This document shows, piece after piece, positions 43,185 through 55,158 of a stretch of 64,000 nt of DNA. The notes under the pieces were generated by a model. The model was not told the DNA's origin and did not search any database. It saw only the letters and a list, made by a program, of their open reading frames with translations. The DNA is taken from contig CAJNDT010003835.1 in assembly GCA_905221615.1 (NCBI GenBank), positions 425,793 to 489,792 on the forward strand, in the 5' to 3' direction. Source of the stretch: Symbiodinium sp. CCMP2592. Taxonomy: Eukaryota; Sar; Dinophyceae; Suessiales; Symbiodiniaceae. Made by a program: the position numbers and the translations under genes. Position 1 is the stretch's first letter. Each line of letters opens with the position of its first letter.

Positions 43185-46100
43185 ATGGACAGCCCGGAGA
43201 GCCTCAGCGTCATGGACCTCTTGCAGGACTTCGGAGTGAAGACGCCGAACAGACTCGCAGTCGCTGACTGAGTAAACTTTTTGGGTATTGTTTGTTTTGT
43301 TTTTTGGAAGGGGGGTTACTGTGTTCCCGTTTAGGCTGAAGTTGTGCAGCTTTGGGGGGCGTATGAGCTCATCAATCCTACACCCTAAACCTTGCCAGGC
43401 TCGTCCGAGAGTGAGTGTCAAAAAAGGCCCTAAACCCTAAACCGAGCCAGGCGTGAGGCAAACAAACAACAACACAACCCTAAACCCTCAACCTTGGCAT
43501 GCGAGAGGGAAAAAAACCAGCCAAGGACTGCAGTCTTTGGCCTTGCCGGCCATCTTTTCGGGTAGTGATGTGATGCTCACCTCAACGACGGGATCTGGGA
43601 AAACTCTGGCTTTCCTTCTCCCGCTTCTGCATCGCTTCGTCTTCCCCCTCGGGCAGGAGGACCTCCGGAGGTATCGCTCGAAGTTGCCTCATCACCTTCA
43701 GCCCAAGATTCCGGGCTTCGGACACGGGAGCCATTTTTAGTTTCCATAGATCCGTGTTATCTTAACTCCAGCCAAACTCCGGAAAAAACCCCGAAGCCCT
43801 AGACCGTAAACCCTAAACCGTGGTAATGGTAACTCCAAACAAACTCCCTTAAACCTCGTAAACCCTAAACCCAGGATTCTCCGAACCACAGGCCTCGCCT
43901 GGATTGTCCGAGTGTGAGCGCCGAAACCCCGAAGCCCTAAACCCTAAACCGTAAACCCTAAACCGTGGTAATGGTAACTCCAACCAAACTCCCCTGAACC
44001 CCCTAAACCCGAAATCCAAAATTCTCCGAACCACATGCATCGCCCGGAAGCCCTAAACCCCGAAACCCATATATAAACCCTACACCCCTGGTAACTCCAA
44101 CCGAACTCCTTGAAATCCCGAACCCCTAAACCCAGGATTCTCAGCAAGCCGAAGATTCTTGTGGTGGCCCCCGGCCGGGAGCTCTCGAGGCAAACTGCGC
44201 GGGTCATCGCCGACCTCCTGAGACCTTTCCCACAGCTGCTCGCCACGTGAGTTTAGGACATAAGTTTTAGGGGCCAAAATATATTTGCCAATAGTATTCT
44301 GGGGGTTCCTTGTCATATTTAATCATACTTATTTGTGGTATATAGAATAGGCCCCAAAACCCTATTCTAAGTATTCAGGCTTTTTTTGTGACTTTGGAGG
44401 GCTCAGGGTTGATGTGAGTCGACAGAGTTCGGAGTTGCATAGGCTTCAAAACTCGTTTGGGTCAGAGTTGTATAGACTTTAGATCAAATCTCTTGGGCTA
44501 ATGCAATGTGGGCATAGATGTATACATATACCATCCACACACCGCTAGACGCGAAAGCTGCACCTTGATCGACTGCTCTATGAACTTCATTCAACTATGA
44601 GGCTCAATGTCACGCTCTTGGTGGGCAAGGACAACCACAAGCGTCAGGACGAGCGGCTTGCGGAGAGGCAGAGGGTTTAGGGGTTTAGGGCTGGCTGTTG
44701 AGTGCTGTTTCCTTCGTATCTTCGGTGCAAGTGCGCTGATAACCCGGCAACACCACAGGAGGCCTGGATGCAAAAGGGCTGGCTTAGGGGTTTAGGGCTT
44801 GTAGGGTTTATAATGTTTAGGTTAGAAGCTGCCCCCACCCTGTAATAGTGGTATAATAGGAATATAACAGGGCCCTAATATAATCCTTATAGTATCCTTA
44901 TGGTCACTATTACAGGGTGGGGGCAGCTTCTAAGGTTTAGGGCGAGCGGCTTCCCTAAACCCTAAACCCTAAACTCTTGCGGAAAGGCAGCCTGTCGTTA
45001 TTGTTGGCACTCCTGGAAAGCTGATGGACCACTCCATGGAGGGCCGTCTCTTGGTAAGCCTTGGGGGTATGTTGCATTTTTGGGTATTTTGGGGTGGTAT
45101 TTCGTATAAGCAGATAAATAAGCAAATGAATATATATATATATGTATACACACACACACATATGGCCCTTATTGGGCTGAAGAGGATTGTGTTTACTACA
45201 GCAGGGTTACACTGAGGTTTGATTCTCAGTGAGCTGGATGCCATCGTCTTTGACGAAGTCGATGCCCTCCTGAGTATGTCTCGTAAGGACCACCTGCAGC
45301 TTCTTCTGCAGCACATCGGCGTCAACGAACAAGCCCAGCGGATTCTGGTATCTGCCAGTGGATCCATGGAAGGGAATGCCCTGGATTTTGCAGAGACCAT
45401 CTTACGGGATAACTGGAAGCTCGTTGGGCCCAGGCATGGGATGGAGCTGCCGAAGCGAGTTCTCCATCTCGTGAACGGTGCTCCGGACGTGGACAAAAAG
45501 CTCAGCTTCCTCAGGCGCTTGTCCACCTCGGACCCTGCCTGTAACAGCTTCTAGGCCCCAAAGCAGTTCCTTTTTGGGATTACCTTCTATACAGGATTCT
45601 ATATATATGAACCCCAAAATGGAACTACTTTGGGGCCTTTGGGTTCCCCAGTAGTGCCCTTTTGCACTTTACAGATGAGGGTTCCCTTACTAAAATGGAA
45701 ACCAGGAACAAGGGTAGTTGCCCTTATGAGTGGGGACCGGGGCACTGGGGGAAACCTAGGCTTCATCGTCTTCTGCAACAACCATGAGCGTGTCCGCAAG
45801 GTGGCGGAGCAGATGGACAAGCAGCTGGGCATTCCAACCGAGTACCTCACGGGCAACCGATCGAAAGAAGCTCGTGACATGGCCCCTTTGCTGCTGTTAG
45901 GAATTGTTGTTTGTTTCTTATACTGGGTTTAGGAATTCTGTTTTTGTTTTGTTATGCTGTATCTTAAGGGGGTGTATGAGAACATTATTTTCTTTTGGTT
46001 GTAAGAGCGGCTCAGGCCATCTACCGTGTGGCCAAGGGACAGGTCGGGGGGGTTCAGAAAACGGGTCACCCGTTTTCTGAGGGCTTTTTGGAATAAGCAA

Positions 46101-47714
46101 GAAGGATACTAGCCTATAGTCTCCATTGTAGTTCCTTTTTTGGTTTAACCAATTTTAGTTTTAAGGATCCTAGAAGGTAGCCCCCAAAAAGGAGCTACAA
46201 TGGAGACTATAGGTACTGTCTAAGGGTCCCTAAACCCTAAACCAGTCGTGAGTGCTGACACCCTTCATCTGCGAAGCTGCCTTCAACTCTTGCATCGACG
46301 TCACCTTCCGTGCTAAGTCTTAAGTAGGAGGGGATAAACCCTAGCCCTTATAGACCCATTATACAGGAACTTCTGTTGAAATTTTTTGAGGCCCCTACAT
46401 TGCGGAACCCTCCTATGGATCCCCTATAGATCCCTTTTCAGCTTCGAAATTCAGGTCCCTTTCCTCTCTGAGACCCAGAACTCCAATATCCCTCAGTTAA
46501 GGAATATTCCTTAATTTATCTTAGGAATCCTACTATATAATTTAAGGAAGAACCCTTAATGAAGGAATATTCCTAAAATATTTTTTGGGATCCCTCATCT
46601 AATTTTCGGAATCTTCCTTAATGAAGGGATGTTGCAGTCTCTGGGAACTCAGAGGTTCAGGCCCTGGTCTCCACCGACGCGGCCATGCGGGGTCTCGATT
46701 TCAAGGACCTGACCCTCCACTAGCAGAACAAAGGGGTTTAAGGTGTAGGGATTAGAGTCTAGGGATTAGGAGTTAGGGGTTCAGGGTTTCCGTTTTGGGG
46801 TTCCTTGTCTTACCTCGATTTGGAGAACCATACTTGAATTCTTTTTTGGTACCTGCTCCTTCAGGGAACCATTATAAAATGACAGTCTATACTTTCTTCC
46901 CTTGTTACTTCAAAGTCCAGTCCACTAACAGAACAAACAAACGGAGAGATTTAGGGTTTTAGGGTTTAGGGCTTAGTATCAGCCGGTAGTGCTGCGCGTG
47001 GATCTAGGGCTTAGGGTTGGAGACCCTTCTTCCAACTTGGACCATTGGAGGCACATCAGAGAGACCTCGTTCAAACAGGAGACTCGTCTTTGCCTAAAGC
47101 CCTGCATAGGACCTGACTCACGTGGTGAATTTTGAGCTCCCGGGGGATGCTGCGACCTATGCGCATAGAGCCGGTCGTTGCGGCCGCATGGGCTTCAATG
47201 GCATCGTCGTGAGCCTAGCCTCGGGTGGCTATCAGAACCTGAGCTCCTTTAAGGGTTCTTTTTAAAGGGGTCTATAAGGGTTACTATAAGGGATCTATAA
47301 GGATGCTATAACGTAGGTGCCTACATAACTAATTATATTTTTTTTTTTTTGGGGGGGGGGGGCATCCTTATGGTAGTTACAGAATATGTAGTGGGCCCCT
47401 GAAACCCTATTCTAATTGTTAAGGCCCCGAAGGCCCCTTTCTGTCAGAACCTGAGTACACTCTTGGTGATAAGGTTACCCACTATAGACTACCGAAGGTT
47501 TACAGTGTTTCTGGCTTGTGAATTCAGCATAGAGCTGAAGTTTTACATTGTTTCTGGCTTGTGAATTCAGCAAGCAAGGAACAAGAGGTTGCGAAGTTAT
47601 GCCGACACCCTCAACTTCGAGCTTTTTGAGGCCAATGTCAACGAAGGTGTGCTGGGAGCGGATCTGAGCATGACCTATTCTCCGAGACTGCGGAACCAGA
47701 GTGTGCGACTCTAA
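43185..47714 (+). CDS. DEAD-box ATP-dependent RNA helicase, 12 exons
   Basis: Exons 43185-43259, 43534-43700, 44145-44246, 44602-44667, 44987-45045, 45217-45546, 45760-45881, 46016-46051, 46655-46705, 47110-47231, 47444-47465 and 47571-47714 join in frame to 431 residues. Motifs appear in order: Q-like [19 protein letters not shown]; Ia APGREL; Ib GTPGK; II DEVD (Ala replaced by Val); [37 protein letters not shown]. Both RecA-like domains are therefore complete, and the length fits a minimal helicase core. The expected role is ATP-driven RNA strand separation; the cellular target is unknown. Donors are mixed: GT, GC, one GA (46706) and one unresolved. Nearly every intron is flanked by a direct repeat and filled with inverted-repeat elements or telomere-like DNA. 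The start ATG 43185 is preceded by a possible acceptor (43181-43182), so an upstream exon remains possible. Confidence 0.9.
43770..44140. repeat. Tandem degenerate unit in helicase intron 2
   Basis: The block GTGGTAATGGTAACTCCAA/ACAAACTCCC plus CCCTAAACC is repeated about four times with copies of the GTCCGAGTGTGAGC repeat, filling the intron 43701-44144. Confidence 0.75.
44268..44384. mobile_element. IE-F copy in helicase intron 3
   Basis: TAGGGGCCAAAATATATTTG left, TTCTAAGTATTCAGGC right. Within intron 44247-44601. Confidence 0.75.
44822..44934. mobile_element. IE-G copy in helicase intron 4
   Basis: TTAGAAGCTGCCCCCACCC left with its inverse at the right: over 25 bp of near-perfect inverted repeat. 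Confidence 0.9.
45552..45640. mobile_element. IE-D copy in helicase intron 6
   Basis: AGGCCCCAAAGCAGTTCC left and GGAACTACTTTGGGGCC right, starting five bases after the GC donor at 45547. Confidence 0.85.
45648..45755. mobile_element. IE-M element, second element in helicase intron 6
   Basis: TTCCCCAGTAGTGCCC at the left is mirrored by GGGGCACTGGGGGAA at the right, with inner AGGGTAGTTGCCCTTA. Directly follows IE-D in the same intron. Confidence 0.7.
46055..46081. repeat. Perfect short palindrome at the start of helicase intron 8
   Basis: TCAGAAAACGGGT is followed at once by its inverse ACCCGTTTTCTGA. Could form a hairpin next to the donor at 46052. Confidence 0.75.
46113..46213. mobile_element. 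IE-E copy in helicase intron 8
   Basis: CCTATAGTCTCCATTGTAG left, CTACAATGGAGACTATAGG right: near-perfect 19-bp inverted ends. Confidence 0.9.
46474..46645. mobile_element. IE-A copy in helicase intron 8
   Basis: A longer IE-A copy with an internal duplication of the TTCCTTAAT motif. Its right end (GCAGTCTCTGGGA) lies ten bases before the exon at 46655. Confidence 0.75.
47339..47363. repeat. Poly-T/poly-G run in helicase intron 10
   Basis: A run of 13 or more T followed by 13 G. Lengths are likely to be unreliable in the assembly. Confidence 0.9.
47466..47570. mobile_element. Helicase intron 11: IE-J-related, internally duplicated
   Basis: A GT-AG intron of 105 bp. GTTTCTGGCTTGTGAATTCAG occurs twice in tandem at the right side; TTACCCACTATAG matches the IE-J core. 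Confidence 0.75.
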
Positions 47715-49546
47715 CACAGCTGTAGGCAGTTTTGGACAGATAGGGTGCCTTCCCCACGCTGTGCTATTTGAATGGGTTGGAGCATGCGCAATAAACTACT
47801 AGGTCGGCTGGGTTTGTTCGCGGCGCATGTATGGGTGCCATTGGAGCGTGGCGGGCTGCACTCTATTAGAAGTGATGTTTCTCACTCTGCGGACCGCGAG
47901 CCGGGAAGCACATCTGTTTAGCCCGAGTGTGAAAGTGCGAACTCCGTTTGTGCGTGTGGGTTCTGTACCTATGATTCGAGCCACTCTTGGTCCACGTAGC
48001 TACTGGGCATTTGGAGATGGGGCTAGGCAGTCATGTGGCTTTTCAGCTTGTGAATGCAATGCCGCGCGATTGTGCCTCGGAATAGTCGTCCTCACGACTG
48101 CTATCACCACCACCGCTCCCACCCACCAAATAACAACCACTTGCCGCACAAACACAGGCTCGGATGGGATTGCATGATTTTGGGCCCTAAAATTCAAAGG
48201 TCTGCAGTTTACAACCCAGGCTATTTAAACAGGAGGGCTCTATGAAAAGTTCCAGCATCCCAATCCGAAACACACAAATCCAAGCTACAGACCTGGTAGG
48301 AACAAGGCTCCGGTGTTGTGGTTGAGGATGGTGCAGTGTTTGTTTTGCAGTAGTTTGTAGATATGGGTGAAACACTCCGGGTCGGAGTTTGCTATTATTT
48401 CCGAGGTCAGAAGCGACAGCAGCAGCATCTGGCAGGAACAACCACAGCAGCGATAGTCAGAACACCAGGCTCGTGGAAGCACCCATACCATCCGCCACGT
48501 TGAATGGTCTCCGTATGATATTACCTGTTATGTCATTACGGCTTTGCCGGCTAAGACCGTTAAGACTGTAGCTTCAAGCAACCACACTGCAGTCACATGG
48601 GGACCCCAAGCCCTATTCGTCAGAACTTCATGGCAGTCCGAGCTGCTATTGAAATCTGGGTAGTTCTCCGAACCAAGTTCCCTTTTACTGGTAGGGCCCT
48701 TTGGAAAAGGCACTTAACTCAGGGAACTACCATCTAAGGTTCCGGCCATGACTCACAGGAGACTCCGACGTCCGGTGTGTTTGTCGTTGCTTCGGCGGGC
48801 TTCTGCAGTTGAGGTACTTGAGGGTTCAGGGATTCCATGTGGGCTCTGTGTCTCTTTAGGGTTTACTCGTGTGTGTGTGTGTGTGAGTGTGTGGGTGTGT
48901 GGGTGTGTGCAGGCCGCGTTCAGGGTTTTGGGCAGTGGGGCTTGAGCCTCAACTTGCATTGTTCCACGAGGCTTCCCACCGGTGTGACTAGCACATGGGC
49001 CAATGCCTCGATGTCCCGCAGGATCTAGTGATTACTCTAAACCCCAGACCACCTATCTGTCATCAGCTTTCAGGAGTCGGCGCAGCCTTAATAAAGCTCT
49101 AGAAGTCTGAGGCTGTAAGCTTGAAGCCTTCATATTTGAGCATGTGCACCTTCAAGGTGGACTCAAAAAGTACACAGCTCGCCCATAAACGCCTTATGGT
49201 TTCTTCTGACGGTGCATCCCCTAAAGAAGGCACGCTCGTAACCCTAGCAGTGGCCCAAACCGTCAAGGATGAGGCCGAGCCGTTTAGTCAGTCATTGGGT
49301 ACCCTAAACCCTAAACTAGGCCTATAAACCAAGACCCATGAAGCCGTGCCTGCATCGAGCGAGTGTGCGAGTCTACTAGCGTGGGGGTTTTTAGTATAAT
49401 TGTAGTATAATGGGCCCCAAAACACATTCTAATCATTAAGGCCCCTGTGCTAAATCCTTATAATAGCTCTTAAAGTAACCCCTTATAGACCCCTTTAAAG
49501 GAGCCCTTTAAAGCCTATTCCAATGATTAAGGCCCCCTATATTAAA
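47715..49546. other. Region downstream of the helicase
   Basis: 3' flank of the helicase, a (GT)n/TGTGGG tract near 48865-48910 and an IE-F-like fragment at 49385-49447. The open frames at 47827-48177 and 49121-49327 lack convincing codon bias. Confidence 0.45.
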
Positions 49547-49640
49547 GCCTGGAAGCAGGAGCTCGAGGAAGATGAAGCACTGAGTCCACGGTGTATCTCG
49601 GGCCACATGGGTGGCCGCCTCAGGGAAGCGAGCGAGGGCT
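49547..49640 (+). CDS. Candidate exon, unidentified
   Basis: An open frame (AWKQELEEDEALSPRCISGH, MGGRLREASEG) at the end of an IE-F-like fragment that supplies the AG acceptor. No family recognised. Confidence 0.4.
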
Positions 49641-50050
49641 TGGAATGTAGGCAATGTAGGACTTTTGGGCCTAGTCAGGGCCTTAAGGGTGATACGGGGC
49701 TTTTGTTTGCATCCTGGTTTCGAGGAGAGCATTAATCAGGGGATTCTTGACCAGTATCTTATACTGGCATTGTGGGGCAACGCACGGGGTGCTAGCCAGA
49801 CAGCCACAAAACGCAGCACCAAGCCTGACTATCACAATGGGCTTCAAGCCTCCGACACCCCACAACATCCCACAATCCAAGCCCCAAAAAGCTGCGACGA
49901 AGATCTGTTTCGGCTTCGTTCCATGCCAGACCCAGAATCCCTACAAAACCCCTCCATAAACCCAGAACCCTCAAACCCAACACACCCCCCAGCACTCAAG
50001 CTTGAACACATTCCCCATCCACCCCCCTCCCCGTGTGGCAAGGACCAGAC

Positions 50051-50143
50051 ATGGCGCAAGGCTTACGGCCGCAAGCGGAAGCTCAGATCCCGCAGGTGGA
50101 GACCCAGGCCCGCCACATTTCTTTCATGTTCAAACAGTCAGAG
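50051..50143 (+). CDS. Candidate small exon or ORF, unidentified
   Basis: ATG to TGA, 30 codons (MAQGLRPQAEAQIPQVETQA, RHISFMFKQSE), with coding-like bias, immediately before the trinucleotide-repeat tract. May be a terminal exon. Confidence 0.3.
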
Positions 50144-50159
50144 TGATACTTTCAATAGT

Positions 50160-51150
<991 letters not shown>

Positions 51151-52071
51151 AGCCTGGTAGAATAGTCGACTAGAAGACTTGTAGACTCGTGGCGTGGCCT
51201 AGTAGACCAGTAGACGGGTAGGACACGTATTCATACTAGCGCGCTGTGTGTTAAAAAGAGCACTGTCGAATCTTCGCGAGTAGAACGAAGCAGCGAAGCA
51301 ACCATTCCAAGAGAACCTATGAGGCTACCAAGGCCATCCCATGAGTCCAACATGTGCAACCGATAGCACGGTCGGCGCCCAGAGCTTGCACCAGCGTGAC
51401 AGGGACGCGAGTCGCACCAAAGACGCGCAGGACTGAAAAACGAGATGCACCCAAGAAAGGCATGGCACAGCACGATTTGGCGGAATCTCGCGAGGCGGAA
51501 ACACTGGGGCTGCGGCAGGAAGAGCAGTCGCACCCCAAATGGCTGCCCCAAGTGTTACCACGATGCTTTGGGAGTAATTCTCGCGAGAGTCCGAAGAGGA
51601 ACAGTAGAAGAGCAACAGCAGGAAGGAGAAATATGTCAAGCATGTTGAGGAGTTGTGTTCTTCAGGGGTGTTAATGTTTTCTGACTCCTACTGTATCGGC
51701 TGGTGAAGGTGGTAGGGGAGGTAGTGCAAGGCCTCCAAAGTCGCAATTTAGGGTCAGCAAGACAGCCCACCCACCGAAACGCATGGGTCAGGAGCCTCAA
51801 TACAGCGGCCAAGCTCAGAGCGAAGGCAGGTCGATTGAAGTTTGGGAGTTTCGGGCCCGGGTTCGTACTTCCCAATTTCCCAACTCTAGGCATAAACCAC
51901 CTCAGACTCCGTGACTCTCCTGAATTCGCCAGCTTGCCTACATAGCTCTCGCTTCAGGTTTCTCCTTCTTGGAATGCGGGTTGGAAAAAGGGGGGCGTTC
52001 TCAAGATCTGCAGTTCCGTTTGCTTGACCTGAGAGGCATGAGGACACTGTAAGCTTTGCAAAGCTTTGGAA

Positions 52072-52120
52072 ATGGATGAGCGGGCTCAGTTGCGTCCCAG
52101 ACGGCGGAAAGGCCGACCAG
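52072..52120 (+). CDS. Candidate first exon, unidentified
   Basis: An ATG opens 16 codons (MDERAQLRPRRRKGRP) ending at GTGAGG (52121), a canonical donor. Basic peptide. Linked downstream exons cannot be proven. Confidence 0.35.
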
Positions 52121-52737
52121 GTGAGGGCCGCCTACCCGCAAGATGCAATCAGGGTTTAACCCTTATAGTACGGTTATAGTAACCCGTTAAAGGAACCCTT
52201 ATACTACCCTTATAGTAACCCTTTAAAGGAGCCCTTATAGTACCGTTATTTTAACCCTTTAAAGGAAGCCTGTGGAAGAAGGGAATATCGCCGAATAGGG
52301 TGGCGCAGGATCCCACACAATTCCCGCAAGCCCACATTTGACAAATGCGGTAAGTTGGATTTGTCAAAATTCGATCTGTCTGGGCAGGTACGACGTTGGG
52401 CGTATCACAGAAACGACTGATACTGCCGGTTTGACAAGCAGAAGCTGGCTTTGCGGGGGTGCGCAGGCATTTCTAACGACCCGAGAGGAGAAGATCTAAG
52501 AACAGACTAAGCGATTTTGAAAAAAGCAGCTGTCACCGCCATCATGTGGTACATAACAGGCTTGCACCATACGAGACGATACGGTTATGCGTTCTCACAC
52601 ACATAGCCGAAGCTATGTTCTGAGTTCCTTCGGTGTGGCCTTGGCATTGGAGGCTCCTGAGTTCCTGTCATTGGCTGGGGTTGAGAGAGCCTTCGTACCC
52701 TTAAGCCGCAATGCTCCCCTCAACCCCAATCCTTATC

Positions 52738-52843
52738 CTTGGTAGCTGAGTGGAGACACTTCACACTTTTAGGGATAGTATTACCCACCATAAAACTGAA
52801 AGTATAAACTTTTTTGGGCTTATGAACTCAGCAACTAAGTACC
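52738..52843. mobile_element. IE-J copy
   Basis: TTGGTAGCTGAGTGGAGACA left and TATGAACTCAGCAACTAAG right. Same family as RND intron 1. Confidence 0.8.
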
Positions 52844-53333
52844 CTGAAACCTTCAAAGCCAGATCTGGCCCTGTCTAAAACTCTTCTTCGGAGACATTCT
52901 CGTGGTGCATGGTGGGGCACAGAGGCTGTTGGTTGTAATGGCATGTGGTGCGAGGCCCAATCGCACTGGGGCTTAAGTGCATCAAAAAGTATATGGAGAC
53001 TGAAAGTGTCGGATGTTATTGCGCTTACTAGTCAGACCCCTTATGAGCGTTTCGATAGAACGTCGTTTGACCCGACTGCAGAGTATGTCTCAAGGGGATT
53101 GACGAGGCTTGCACGGTTTTTGTTTTCCCTGGGCCGGAAAGTCAGTAGAGTCTATAGTAGCTGTTGTGAAGGCAGCACTCTGAGGTTTTACAAGAAGAGT
53201 CCTACAGAATTTGATGAATCTTCAGAGGGATCTTGATCTCCAAATATGGACACCAAACCTTCTACACCTGTGGGCATAGCCCGTTACATCCCAAGATTGG
53301 GGTTTCAAGACCGTTCAGGCTTTGGGGCGTAAT

Positions 53334-53394
53334 ATAGGGGCCTTATTAATTACCTAATACCGTACCCAAAACCTTAGTCCGTTTATTAAGGCCC
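53334..53394. mobile_element. Short IE-F copy
   Basis: AGGGGCCTTATTAATTACC left, TTTATTAAGGCCC right; central deletion. Confidence 0.7.
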
Positions 53395-53464
53395 TTGGTT
53401 CAAGGTTTGCTTGGGTCCAAACCCGGAATCGTTCGACCCTCAAGCTGTGAACGTGTGGGTTCAG

Positions 53465-53529
53465 CATCGGCAGTTCCGGGCAGCCCCGCAGCTTCTCAGT
53501 GTGCACGCAATTGATCAGAGGAGGACAAG
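53465..53529 (+). CDS. Candidate exon, unidentified
   Basis: A TTCAG acceptor, an open frame (HRQFRAAPQLLSVHAIDQRR), and a GT donor at 53530. Coding-like codon use; no family recognised. Confidence 0.4.
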
Positions 53530-53818
53530 GTTCGTGTCAGAAGTTACGGTTTCTGTGGGTTGAGAGGGGTCTAGGGTTGGGTGTGCTTAAACACAACAAG
53601 GAATAAAGATGCACATTTGTAAGCCTATCCCAACCATGAGCTGGATAACAAGCTTAATGGAATTCGGTTTCCCTTGCAAGTATGGGCAGTATGAGGGTCT
53701 CATGGCTAGCCAACAACACAGCTGCCAGCAACATCACAGATTTCGCCTCCTGCCCACAGTGGCGAACTGAGGAGCCCCTTGTACCCGGTATTACAGCATG
53801 CCTCGTTCATCGTTTACG

Positions 53819-53928
53819 GAGAGGTTCATGGGTAGTTATAAGTGGGATTATAAGTAGGGTAACTGTAGTTATCACCCATACAAACGGAATTGCAACCCCA
53901 CTTATAACTACCCATGAACCTCCAAGTA
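53819..53928. mobile_element. IE-H copy
   Basis: GAGAGGTTCATGGGTAGTTA left, TAACTACCCATGAACCTCC right: perfect 18-bp arms. Confidence 0.85.
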
Positions 53929-54219
53929 AGGCTTAGGGCCGAGGGGTTTTTGCAGTGTTCCGAAGGGTTGGGCTCTGGATGTGTACTGGGGTTTAGGGGT
54001 TCGGGCCCCAAACCGTAAGCCGCCAGCCTCGTGCGAGCGTGACTGTCGAACCAGTGAACCTAGCAATGCAGGAGGTCACCCAACACCGCACATAAAATGT
54101 TGGGTGGAGATACATTTATACTTTATACTATAAGATGCTACATCATACCCCTCAGCCTGCACATCCACATATTTTACTTGTATGTATAACTGATCTTATA
54201 TTATATTATATGCAAGTAT

Positions 54220-54385
54220 GCAAGTATGTATGTATGTATGTATGTATGTACGTACGTCTGTATGCATGTATGCAACTTATGCATGTATGTATTTACGTAT
54301 GTGTATGTGCGTATGCATGTATATATTTCATGTGTTTATATAATATATATATATATATATGTATATATAATATACACATACATAT
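54220..54385. repeat. GTAT/TATG microsatellite
   Basis: Repeated GTATGTAT grading into TATA. Confidence 0.9.
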
Positions 54386-54625
54386 AGGTTTTGGTACCTG
54401 GTCCTCTTCGGCGACTTGCTTTCAGCTTTCGTCGCCCGTTTTCTGCAAGCGTCTTAGTGGAGATGCTCAGCTGATCCCTTGGTTTTGTCAATGCAGTTCA
54501 GGGTTTAAGGTTTAGGGGTTCAGGGATTTAGAGCGAATCGTGACGCAAGGATCTGGCTAGTCCCCAAGCCCCGTTGCACAATAGAAAGGGTTTTAGCGTG
54601 CAGGGTTGTAGGCTTTAGGGTTCAG

Positions 54626-54916
54626 GGAAGTCTTCGGCACGGTGGATACCAGACAGTATGAAGAGATTGAGGCCATAATGGAATCAGTCCGTGCCGATTG
54701 CAGTGCTTCTCTGCCAGTCTGTGTTCGACCTTGAAATCCACTCCCGATTACCCAGAGACTCCAATATCCCTTAATTAAGAATTATTCCTTAATCATATCA
54801 GAGATCCTACTATAATTTACGGAATAGTCCTTAATTAAGCGATGTTGGAGTCCATGGGTACAAGAGCTGAAAACCCGAAGGCATCTGAGCATCTTCCAGA
54901 ATTACTGCTGTCGCAG
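54626..54916 (+). CDS. Two exons of an unidentified gene split by IE-A
   Basis: Exon 54626-54716 (EVFGTVDTRQYEEIEAIMES, VRADCSASLP) ends at a GT in phase 0. Exon 54867-54916 (LKTRRHLSIFQNYCCR) starts after AG in phase 0 and ends at GT 54917. The 150-bp intron holds a complete IE-A element (54751-54858). Family unknown. Confidence 0.5.
54751..54858. mobile_element. IE-A copy as an intron body
   Basis: IE-A ends (CCCAGAGACTCCAATATCCC and GATGTTGGAGTCCATGGG) between exons 54626-54716 and 54867-54916. Confidence 0.8.
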
Positions 54917-55158
54917 GTCCAGGGGAGGCGCTAATGTCTGCTACCCCTAGAGATTGGCTAGAGAAAGCCTAGACGAGCACTGTCTACGAATATGATGTAA
55001 TGTGGGAACCTGATTAAGAAACCCTGGGCCTATAACCCCCAAATAGTAAGGATTCATATATGGAACCCGAATAAAGGTCCATATATTCGCCTTAATGCCA
55101 AGCGTTGTAAGCAGCATCCCCGGAAGCGACGCCACCCTTCTCTAAAGGTCCCAATGTA

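Noticed and set aside
45054-45059. GTAAGC as the donor of helicase exon 5
   Set aside because: It looks canonical, but no AG acceptor downstream restores phase 0; the GT at 45046 with AG|G at 45216 keeps the frame and the conserved sequence.
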